Shown here: positions 8,632 through 15,739 of the stretch, in pieces
Numbering within the stretch: position 1 is the first letter of the stretch
How the letters are laid out: each line of letters begins with the position of its first letter
Assembly (NCBI RefSeq): GCF_010499265.1
Contig: NZ_JAAGSC010000037.1
Location: 62,001 to 126,000, forward strand
Reading direction: 5' to 3'
DNA from: Wenzhouxiangella limi
GTDB lineage: Bacteria > Pseudomonadota > Gammaproteobacteria > Xanthomonadales > Wenzhouxiangellaceae
Length of the DNA stretch: 64,000 nt
The notes under the pieces: generated by a model
The model's database searches: none
What the model saw: only the letters and a program-made list of their open reading frames with translations
Told to the model about the DNA's origin: nothing
Position numbers and translations under genes: made by a program

Positions 8632-9171
8632 ATGAACAGAATTCTGGCACTTTCGATAGCCGCGGCACTCGGTCTGGCCGCGGGCTCAGTCCACGCCGAT
8701 GATCACACGCAGGCTTCGGCCAGCTTCATCGACCGCGACGGCAACGATGTCGGCACCGCAAGCCTGGTCGAGGGTCCGAACGGCGTGATCATTGATCTGG
8801 ACCTGCACGACATGCCGGCTGGCCGGCGCGCCATCCATATCCACAGCGTCGGCACCTGCGAGGATCCCGACGAAGGCTTCGTCGCCTCCGGCGGGCACCT
8901 CAACCCCGAGGGCAAGCAGCACGGTCTGATGAACCCGGACGGACCCGACAACGGTGACTTGCCCAACATCATCGTTCTCGAAGACGGTTCGGTCCAGGTC
9001 GAGTTGTTCACCAACCTGGCCTCGATCCATGGCGCCGGAGACCGGCCGGCCATGCTCGACGACGACGGCGCAGCGTTCGTGATTCATCAGAACCGCGACG
9101 ATCACATGACCCAGCCCATCGGCGGGGCCGGGCCGCGTATCGCCTGCGGTGTGATTCAGTCGGCGGATTGA
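8632..9171 (+). CDS. sodC: Periplasmic Cu/Zn superoxide dismutase
   Basis: 179 aa from ATG 8632 with an AGGAG site just upstream. The Sec signal peptide is MNRILALSIAAALGLAAGSVHA, cleaved after about residue 22. The mature part shows the SodC pattern: metal-binding HIHSVGTCE, the GGHLNPEGKQHG zinc loop, and the C-terminal GGAGPRIACGVI, whose Cys pairs with the loop Cys in TCE. It converts superoxide to hydrogen peroxide and oxygen in the periplasm. The C-terminal metal-ligand region reads AFVIHQNRDDHMTQPIGG, with the active-site arginine in GPRIACG. Its stop overlaps the start of the next gene (TGATG), so the two are likely translated together. Confidence 0.9.
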   Translation: MNRILALSIAAALGLAAGSVHADDHTQASASFIDRDGNDVGTASLVEGPNGVIIDLDLHDMPAGRRAIHIHSVGTCEDPDEGFVASGGHLNPEGKQHGLMNPDGPDNGDLPNIIVLEDGSVQVELFTNLASIHGAGDRPAMLDDDGAAFVIHQNRDDHMTQPIGGAGPRIACGVIQSAD

Positions 9172-9761
9172 TGCGCCGGGCTTTGCTTGCGATAGTGGGG
9201 CTGCTCGTCGCCGCAACGGCGGCGGGCGCCCTGTTCCTCAATCCGGGACCGACGCCCGAGAAGGCCTTGGCACTAAACGAAGAAGGGATCGGGCCTCTGC
9301 TGCTGGGTCGTGGCTTCGAGCAAGCGGAACGCCGGGCGTTCCAGACCGCGCCGGACACGGCTTTTTCCGGCGTCGGCTGCGCGGGCCTTGATGAAATCCG
9401 TTACGACGGCTGGCTGGGCGAGCATCCGGTCGGGGTCATGGCCATGGCCGACGAGGGCCGGATTCGGGAAGTGGAGGCCATGCTGTACAGCCCCACACAA
9501 GCACAAGATCGTCAGGCCTGCGTGGCGCTTCGCGATCGATTCGCTGCACCCTTCGTTGATCGTTTCGGTCCGTACAGCGCCAGCTGGCAGGCCGCCAAAC
9601 CGGTCTCCGAGGAACTCATGGCACGCACCGGTCCGGTCGTGGTGGTGGCGCGCTGGTTTTCCATGGGCCGGAGTTGTTACATCAGCGCCCATTACGGTGT
9701 ACTTGAAGGCGGCAGCGTGCGGCTGGGTGATTCGCTGTCTGCGATGAACAATAAGATCTAG
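9171..9761 (+). CDS. Secreted or membrane-anchored protein of unknown function
   Basis: 196 aa from ATG 9171; a TTG one codon earlier also keeps the frame. The N-terminal segment (MRRALLAIVGLLVAATAAGALFL) is a signal peptide or anchor. I do not recognise a domain. Visible features are three cysteines in the exported part (VGCAGLDEI, RQACVAL and GRSCYIS) and an aromatic-rich centre. It starts on the last base of the sodC stop (TGATG), so it is translationally coupled to sodC, which may suggest a role in oxidative stress or metal handling in the periplasm. Its stop overlaps that of the convergent RNA-binding protein gene. Confidence 0.6.
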   Translation: MRRALLAIVGLLVAATAAGALFLNPGPTPEKALALNEEGIGPLLLGRGFEQAERRAFQTAPDTAFSGVGCAGLDEIRYDGWLGEHPVGVMAMADEGRIREVEAMLYSPTQAQDRQACVALRDRFAAPFVDRFGPYSASWQAAKPVSEELMARTGPVVVVARWFSMGRSCYISAHYGVLEGGSVRLGDSLSAMNNKI

Positions 9762-10030
9762 CGCCGGCGTCCGCCCCGCTTTTTCTTGCCGCGCGGACGC
9801 TCTTCCCGAACCTGGATCGACTGGCCGTTGAGCTCGACGCCGTCGAGTTCGGCAATGGCCGCGCGGGCTTCGTGGCCTTCCATGTCGATCATGGCCACGC
9901 CACGGCAGCGACGGGTAAAGATATCCAGCGGCAGGTCCAGCTTGCGCACCGTACCGCAGCGCGAAAACAGTTCGCGCAGCTGGCTTTCACGGGTTTCGGG
10001 ATGGATATTGCGGACAAACAGGGTTTTCAT
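9758..10030 (-). CDS. RRM-type RNA-binding protein
   Basis: 90 aa, a single RNA recognition motif. RNP2 is TLFVRNI (residues 3-9) and RNP1 is RCRGVAMIDM near residue 42. A basic tail follows (RPRGKKKRGGRRR). Bacterial stand-alone RRM proteins bind single-stranded RNA; roles in cold response or RNA chaperoning have been suggested for relatives, but none can be fixed here. In RNP1 the usual aromatic positions are partly replaced (RGVAMID instead of RGFGFVE), which may weaken RNA stacking. Single gene, convergent with the preceding unknown gene. Confidence 0.8.
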   Translation of the reverse strand: MKTLFVRNIHPETRESQLRELFSRCGTVRKLDLPLDIFTRRCRGVAMIDMEGHEARAAIAELDGVELNGQSIQVREERPRGKKKRGGRRR

Positions 10031-10173
10031 CGGGTATCGGCCTCCGGGCCGTCAGCGGCGAAACCAGGCTGGAGGCGATTGTGTATCGCTTCCGGACAAC
10101 CTGGTCGGGGGTAAAACGACCGACAAGGATATCACAGCCGGCCCGGCCGCCGCATTCAGCCGGCACCGCCCGA

Positions 10174-10989
10174 TTACGCATCGCCGCGACAGAAGCGGTC
10201 GAATCGGTCCGGCCGCACGCGCGACCATTTGCCCGTCAAAAGCTTGCGCTTGGTCCAGCCGGCCACAAAGCATAAATCGACATAGGCTTGCTGCCGAGCC
10301 AACTCGGGCACGCCCGGCTGCTGTGCGAGGCGTTCCAAAAAGCGCTGCCGGTCATCATTCAGCCAGTGCAGGCCGCTCTTGGCGATGCCGCTGCCCAGGG
10401 CCACTCCGTTGTGCAGGCTTTCGATATCGATCGCGAACAGACCCTGTTCGTTCATGACGAAATTCTTCAGCACCGGGTCGACGTAGTCGTAGCCCAGCCG
10501 GATCTGTTCGGGCCGCAGCTGCTCCGCGCGATCGCAGAGCTTGTGGTAGCGAGCATCATCGAACACGCCGCTGTCGCGGAGAAAGACAAGATCAATAAGC
10601 AGGCGCGAATGCAGCGCGGTTTCGGCCAGGTCGACGAGCCGGGAATCCCCGGCATAGAGGGCAGCGAAGAAGTCGTTGAGCGCCTCCCAGTCAGAAGCCA
10701 GGCCGGGATCGACCTTGCGCCCCTCGACAAAGCGGACCCAGACCTCCGATTCCTGGAGCAAAACCAGTTCCGGCAGTCCAACGCGGTCGCGACAGGCCTC
10801 CAGCGCCCCGGCCACCTCGGCCGCCTGGACGCTGTCGCCGAACACCACGCGCTTGTAGCGATGGCCGTTGATGGTGACGAAAAATGCCTGCTGGGATTTG
10901 CCCACCCCTTTCCTCAGGCGCGCGCGGAACCAGTTCAGCAGGCGGCGACCGGGACCGTGCACCGGCCGCTGACGAATCCGGCCGATCAC
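10174..10989 (-). CDS. Hypothetical protein, possibly a kinase-like (LPS core kinase) fold
   Basis: 271 aa if started at GTG 10989, which has GGAG eight bases upstream; the frame is open further but has no sensible start. I do not recognise the family for certain. The pattern FFVTINGHRYKRVVFGD (strand-turn-strand with Lys), DYVDPVLKNFVMNEQGLFAIDIESL (a D-x4-N loop followed by IDxE) resembles the catalytic and metal loops of small-molecule or LPS (WaaP/KdkA-like) kinases. It is divergent from a GT2 glycosyltransferase, fitting a surface-glycan role. That assignment is inference; a structure prediction would settle it. Confidence 0.5.
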   Translation of the reverse strand: MIGRIRQRPVHGPGRRLLNWFRARLRKGVGKSQQAFFVTINGHRYKRVVFGDSVQAAEVAGALEACRDRVGLPELVLLQESEVWVRFVEGRKVDPGLASDWEALNDFFAALYAGDSRLVDLAETALHSRLLIDLVFLRDSGVFDDARYHKLCDRAEQLRPEQIRLGYDYVDPVLKNFVMNEQGLFAIDIESLHNGVALGSGIAKSGLHWLNDDRQRFLERLAQQPGVPELARQQAYVDLCFVAGWTKRKLLTGKWSRVRPDRFDRFCRGDA

Positions 10990-11070
10990 CTCGGCCGCTC
11001 CAAACACGATCCGGAGCGAGCCTCTATACTGCGCCGTCGCCCGTAACCAATCCCGAGTCGCAGCCGGGTC

Positions 11071-12150
11071 ATGCGCCAAACTCCCAAGGTCACCGTCTTC
11101 ATTCCGGTCTTCAATCGCGAAGACTACGTCTGCACCGCGATCAACAGCGTGCTGGCCCAGCAGTATACGGACTTCGAGATTCTGATCGTCGACGACGGCT
11201 CCAGTGACCGCACGGTCGAACGGATCGCCGCGTACTCCGATCCGCGCGTGCGTCTGGAGTGCAACCCCTCGAACCTGGGCATCCCGGCGACCCGCAACCG
11301 CGGGCTGGAACTGGCCCGCGGAGACTACATCGCGCTGCTCGACAGCGACGACTATGCCTATCCGGACCGCCTCGGCCGCCAGGTCGAGTTTCTCGACTGC
11401 CACCCCGACATCGTCCAGGTCGGCAGCGGCTGCACCCTGATGGACGCCGAAGGTCGGCGGCTGCCGCGCGTTCGCCGCCACCCGCTAAAGCCCGAAGCCG
11501 TCGACGCCCACCTGCTGTTCCACTGCGCCCTGATCAACCGCACGATCATGGCGCGCACGGACGTGCTGCGCGATTTCGGCTACGACGAGGCCTTCCCCCG
11601 CTGCCAGGACTACCACCTGCACCTGCGCCTGGCCCGCGGCCATCGCATGGCGAACCTGCCGCATCTGCTGGTCTGCGGGCGCGAGCATGCCGGCCGCATC
11701 ACCAAAAACACCACGGGCCTGGGCCGGGATCGCAAGATGGCCATCCAGAGTGAGGGCCTGGCCGATCTTGGCATCGACTACAGCGAGCACGATCTGGCCT
11801 GGCACTACCAGCTGACCCAGAAGCGCGATCCGGCGATCGTCAACGCCGCCGAATACCTGGACTGGGCGGAGGCGTGGTTGAACCGGCTGGCCAGCGCCAA
11901 CCGCCAGGTGGGCCGCTACGATCAGCGCGTTTTTAAGCGCGTGCTGGGCGCGATGTGGGCCGTCGCCTGCTGGAATTTTCGCGGCCAGCCCGGGGCCCGC
12001 TTTCCGGCCCGCCTGCTGTCCTCGCGCCTGAGCCGGGCGGTCCCGGGCAACCTCAACCCGGCCTTGCTGGCCGCGTTTGCCCGCCAGCGGCCGCGGCCGC
12101 CGCGCCTGGATGCTTCACTGCCCGGATGCGGTCAGTCGTCAGAAATGTAG
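11071..12150 (+). CDS. Glycosyltransferase family 2
   Basis: 359 aa. GT-A fold signature from the N-terminus: VTVFIPVFNREDYVCTAINS, DFEILIVDDGSSDRT, NLGIPATRNRGLELARGDYI and LLDSDD (the DxD nucleotide-sugar/metal motif). After residue 230 there is a helical C-terminal region without membrane helices, so the enzyme is probably cytoplasmic or peripheral and acts on surface polysaccharide or LPS. Donor and acceptor unknown. It runs into the convergent methyltransferase gene with a 12-base overlap. Confidence 0.9.
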   Translation: MRQTPKVTVFIPVFNREDYVCTAINSVLAQQYTDFEILIVDDGSSDRTVERIAAYSDPRVRLECNPSNLGIPATRNRGLELARGDYIALLDSDDYAYPDRLGRQVEFLDCHPDIVQVGSGCTLMDAEGRRLPRVRRHPLKPEAVDAHLLFHCALINRTIMARTDVLRDFGYDEAFPRCQDYHLHLRLARGHRMANLPHLLVCGREHAGRITKNTTGLGRDRKMAIQSEGLADLGIDYSEHDLAWHYQLTQKRDPAIVNAAEYLDWAEAWLNRLASANRQVGRYDQRVFKRVLGAMWAVACWNFRGQPGARFPARLLSSRLSRAVPGNLNPALLAAFARQRPRPPRLDASLPGCGQSSEM

Positions 12151-12879
12151 CGCGGCCTGGAATCCTTCGGTCGCGATCACGAACTGGCTGTTGACCGAGC
12201 GGGTCAGATGCCCGCCGTAGCCAATGCCGCGCTGGTCCAGCAGCCGCAGCGCGGCCGAGATCGTGTCGATCTCCCCCGGTCGCTCGGCATCGTCGAACAC
12301 GATCACGAAGTCTTCCTCCAGCCAGCCCTCGATGAACTCCAGCGCGGTCCAGCGCGAACGCCGGCGGCTGCGCCTGGGCCCGTCCACCAGCAGCACGTTG
12401 AAGCGGCTGCCGCTGCTAAGCACGCTGCTGTCATAGACCCGCGCGCTATAGTCCTGAAGGCTGCGCTCGACGAGCGGGGCGTGAACCACGGCGCTGGCGC
12501 CCTGCTTGCGAATGCGTTCCACCCAGTCCTCATCGTGTTCCAGCGAGGTCAGTTCCAGACCGAAGTGCTCGCGCAGACGATCGAGCAGCACGGTGGAAAG
12601 TCCAGCGCCCAGCTCCAGGATCCGCAGCGGACCGGTCTCCTGAACCAGCCGGAGCAACAGATAAAGATAGCTATAGGTCGCCGCGCTGCGAACCGGATAC
12701 AGCGGCAGATCGATGCCGAGACGGTCCAGGTCACGATGGACGATGTTCTGGTAGAGCAATTCCCGGGCCTGCAGCGAGGCGGCCGGCGCCAGCCACAGAG
12801 ACGCTTTTTCCAGGAATGGATTGAACAGGCGCCGCGTCCATAGACGGGTACGCAGGCTGGAATAGCTTGAATTTCGCAT
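12139..12879 (-). CDS. Class I SAM-dependent methyltransferase
   Basis: 246 aa. SAM-binding motif I is LRILELGAGLSTVLL near residue 86, followed by LELTSLEHDEDWVERI (acidic residue for the ribose) and FNVLLVDGPRRSRRR (motif IV with Asp). It resembles FkbM/class 24-like small methyltransferases found beside sugar-transfer genes, though I cannot name the substrate. Basic N-terminal part (RTRLWTRRLFNPFLEKASLWL). It lies between GT2 and a radical SAM gene and is divergent from the latter. Confidence 0.75.
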   Translation of the reverse strand: MRNSSYSSLRTRLWTRRLFNPFLEKASLWLAPAASLQARELLYQNIVHRDLDRLGIDLPLYPVRSAATYSYLYLLLRLVQETGPLRILELGAGLSTVLLDRLREHFGLELTSLEHDEDWVERIRKQGASAVVHAPLVERSLQDYSARVYDSSVLSSGSRFNVLLVDGPRRSRRRSRWTALEFIEGWLEEDFVIVFDDAERPGEIDTISAALRLLDQRGIGYGGHLTRSVNSQFVIATEGFQAALHF

Positions 12880-12967
12880 GATGGCCAGAGGATCTCTTTG
12901 CCGCAGGGTGAGCAGGATCAGTATAGTGTTGGCGAGTCACTTACCGAACATTCAAGCTGAATCAACC

Positions 12968-13867
12968 ATGGCCAGCGCCGTCCCCATTCGCTACGTCGAA
13001 CCCGTGTTCCGCCCGCCCAGTGAAGGCAACTCGCTGATCCTGCCGGTCACCGACGGCTGTTCCTGGAACCAGTGCACGTTCTGCGAGATGTACACCGCGC
13101 CGCAGAAAAGATTCCGCGCCCGCGATGAAGCTGAAGTCCTCGAAAGCATCCGGCGCTCGGGCGAAGCGTTCGGCTACCGCGTCCGGCGCGTGTTCCTGGC
13201 CGACGGCGATGCCCTGGTGCTGCCCAGCCATCGCCTGCTGCGCATTCTTCAGGCGATCCAGGAACACATGCCCTCAGTGGAACGGGTGTCCAGCTACTGC
13301 CTGCCGCGCAACCTCAAGCGCAAGAGCGTGGCCGAGCTGACCGAACTGCGCGAAGCGGGGTTGGCGATGGCCTACGTCGGCGCCGAGTCCGGGGACGATC
13401 TGGTGCTGGAAAAGGTCAACAAATGCGAGACCTTCGAATCCACCGTCGAGGCGCTAGACAAGTTACGCGCAGCCGGTATCACCCGGTCGGTGATGATCCT
13501 CAACGGGCTGGGCGGGCAGGTCTACTCGGACCAGCATGCAGACAACTCGGCCCGGCTGGCCAACGCGACCCAGCCGGAGTTCCTGGCGACCCTGGTGGTC
13601 AGCTTTCCGCAGGGCGAGGAACGCTTTCGGGCTGGCTTCCCGGAATGGGAGCCGCTGGATCAGAGCGGACTGTTTCGCGAAATGGAACGGCTGTTGGCCG
13701 CTCTGGAACTGGAAGACACGGTGTTTCGCTCCGACCACGCCTCCAACTGGCTGGTGCTCAAGGGCCGGCTGGGTGCCGACAAGGAACGACTCCTGGCCCA
13801 GGTCCGTGCAGCCATCGCTCAACCTGAAAGCGCGCCGCTCAGGCCGGCCTGGGCGAGAGGGCTGTAA
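12968..13867 (+). CDS. Radical SAM protein with CX4CX2C iron-sulfur motif
   Basis: 299 aa from ATG 12968; the frame extends upstream to 12878 but the family begins about here. The [4Fe-4S] ligands are C31, C36 and C39 in DGCSWNQCTFCEMY, a CX4CX2C spacing instead of the common CX3CX2C, which is known in one group of COG1032-like radical SAM proteins. The SAM-contact segments are VFLADGDALVLP and YVGAESGDD. The family generates a 5'-deoxyadenosyl radical; the substrate of this clade is not known to me. No partner gene suggests a pathway. Confidence 0.85.
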   Translation: MASAVPIRYVEPVFRPPSEGNSLILPVTDGCSWNQCTFCEMYTAPQKRFRARDEAEVLESIRRSGEAFGYRVRRVFLADGDALVLPSHRLLRILQAIQEHMPSVERVSSYCLPRNLKRKSVAELTELREAGLAMAYVGAESGDDLVLEKVNKCETFESTVEALDKLRAAGITRSVMILNGLGGQVYSDQHADNSARLANATQPEFLATLVVSFPQGEERFRAGFPEWEPLDQSGLFREMERLLAALELEDTVFRSDHASNWLVLKGRLGADKERLLAQVRAAIAQPESAPLRPAWARGL

Positions 13868-13878
13868 AGCCGGTCTCC

Positions 13879-13913
13879 CAAAAAGACAGCGCCCGTCGCG
13901 AGGGACGGGCGCT
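13879..13913 (-). terminator. Intrinsic terminator of the secreted repeat-protein gene
   Basis: On the minus strand a 10-bp perfect stem (AGCGCCCGTC with GACGGGCGCT, loop of six) is followed by a run of five T. It lies just past the stop of the 13936-15576 gene. Confidence 0.75.
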
Positions 13914-13935
13914 GCCGAGCCGATACGGGATACGA

Positions 13936-15576
13936 TCACCTGTTGGGGAAGGTACCACTGAAGATGACGGTGCCACCCTCGAGAATCTCGATCGATTCGC
14001 CGCGAACATTGAAGTTCAGCAGTTCATCGTCAGAGTCCCGGGGATCGGAAAACGTGATTTTCCCTTCGGCATTGAAGCCATCGTCATCATCTTCATCGAC
14101 GACCGCGACGATGTCACCCCGCTCGACACCAGCTACCGTCAAGGTGTAAGTGCCGGCCGGCACGTCGTCGATTTCGACCTCAAACTCGCGGCCGTCTTCA
14201 TCAATCTCGTATTGCGCCTCCGCGGAGGCATCCGGGTAAACCCCTTCATTCGGCAGATCGAAATCGATCTCGAGGTCCGGTCCCGGCCCTTTACCGCCAG
14301 GTCCGCCGTGCCCCGGCCGATCCGAATTGGAATCATCACCGGAGCTCGGGAAGTCAACGAAAAACAGCGTTGTATCTCCCTCGACGATCTCGATCAGCGA
14401 GCCGCGCGGGTCGAAGTCCAGCAACGGATAACCAGCGGTCAACGGAAAACGAAACTCCAGCTCGCCTTCGGTATCGCCGTCGTCGTCAAGCTCGACGCTG
14501 ATCACGCCCACTTCGGTCATGTCGACCCAGACCGGGTATTCACCGACGGGGATGTCTTCAACCTCGATTTCAAAGCTGACCAGGCGTCGTTCGCGTTCCA
14601 GTTCGGCGGACGCTTCGCCATCTGAATAGACTCCGGAATTGGTCATTTCGACTTCGATTTCCTGGCCACCAAAACCCGGACCCTTGCCTTCGCCGACCGG
14701 CGTGCCTTCTTCCGGAGCGTCCGAGGAAAGCACCAGCTCTCCATCGAGAAACACCTCGATACTCTGGCCGCGCGGATCGAAATCCAGCAGCGGCTTGTCG
14801 CCACGCTGCGGCGACCGGAACTCGAGCTCGCCTTCGGCCCAGTCGTCGTCATCGTCATCCATGACGGCAACGAGGGTGCCGCGCTCTTCACCGCCGACGA
14901 CGACGCTATACTCGCCGGGCTGGACGTCCTCGATCTCTATCTCGAACTCGGCGGAACCGGGACGCATCACCCATTCAGCCTCGCCCTGCGCATCCGGATA
15001 GTCCGGCGTCGGATCGAGGTCAATTTCAAACTTTTCAGGCGGCGCGCTGGGCGGGACGTTGTCGCTGACCCCACCGCTGCATTCCATGCCGGGCACCGTG
15101 GTCAAGCGCTGAATCGCGAATCCACCGGCCCCAACCGCCGGCAGCTCTGTGGTGTAGCTCACCTCGCCGCGATCGCAGTTTTCGAACACGATCTCAAAAG
15201 TGCCAATACGCTCTTCGGCATCCGGCCGGGTGCCGCTGGCCTGCATGAAATTGACCCCGCGCACCTGAAACAGGTCGGCCTCGATGGTGTCATCTCGCAG
15301 CGGGCCTTGGGCCAGCAGCCAGGTTGGGCTGCCGCTATCGTTGTAGTGAGCCCAGAACACCACTGCGGTCTGGTCACCCCCGGGAAGCCGGGAGATGGCG
15401 ATGATGAGACCGTGGTTCTGCTCATCGGGCTGATCCCACCAGCCAGTGAAGCTGCCTGTCACCTTGAACGCCGCAGCCGGCGATGCCACGGCAGCCATGA
15501 GGATTAGGCCGAACAGCACAAAACCGGCCCGAAGGCGAAGAGAAGTCACACCAGTTGTCATAAATTTATTATTCAT
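13936..15576 (-). CDS. Secreted acidic protein with three tandem repeats
   Basis: 546 aa. Signal peptide about residues 1-36 (AGFVLFGLILMAAVASPAAA). Residues 38-166 form a domain seen in secreted proteins of this lineage: GSFTGWWDQPDEQNHGLIIAI, AVVFWAHYNDSGSPTWLLAQ, with a Cys pair (FENCDRG, GMECSGG). Residues about 183-286, 305-410 and 434-544 are three repeats of one module, each with a D(V/I)PxGxYxVxV strand, an acidic turn, GELEFRxP and LLDFDPRGxxIEV. Repeat 3 varies to LLNFNVRG. Clusters of Asp (up to six in a row) suggest calcium binding or salt adaptation. Function unknown; likely exported, possibly cell-surface. No Shine-Dalgarno is obvious before the ATG. Confidence 0.7.
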   Translation of the reverse strand: MNNKFMTTGVTSLRLRAGFVLFGLILMAAVASPAAAFKVTGSFTGWWDQPDEQNHGLIIAISRLPGGDQTAVVFWAHYNDSGSPTWLLAQGPLRDDTIEADLFQVRGVNFMQASGTRPDAEERIGTFEIVFENCDRGEVSYTTELPAVGAGGFAIQRLTTVPGMECSGGVSDNVPPSAPPEKFEIDLDPTPDYPDAQGEAEWVMRPGSAEFEIEIEDVQPGEYSVVVGGEERGTLVAVMDDDDDDWAEGELEFRSPQRGDKPLLDFDPRGQSIEVFLDGELVLSSDAPEEGTPVGEGKGPGFGGQEIEVEMTNSGVYSDGEASAELERERRLVSFEIEVEDIPVGEYPVWVDMTEVGVISVELDDDGDTEGELEFRFPLTAGYPLLDFDPRGSLIEIVEGDTTLFFVDFPSSGDDSNSDRPGHGGPGGKGPGPDLEIDFDLPNEGVYPDASAEAQYEIDEDGREFEVEIDDVPAGTYTLTVAGVERGDIVAVVDEDDDDGFNAEGKITFSDPRDSDDELLNFNVRGESIEILEGGTVIFSGTFPNR

Positions 15577-15739
15577 ATCAAAAGTTTAACGCTTCCAAAA
15601 GTTTCTCCCCTGAGTGTAGTCTCCAGGCCTAGGAGGATGCAAGCGCTTAGCGGACAGTGACGTTTGGACTATTGGACGGCGCCAGCGCCCGCGGTATGGT
15701 TGGGCTGATCGAAACCCTTTTACCACCGGAGCTTGCCCA

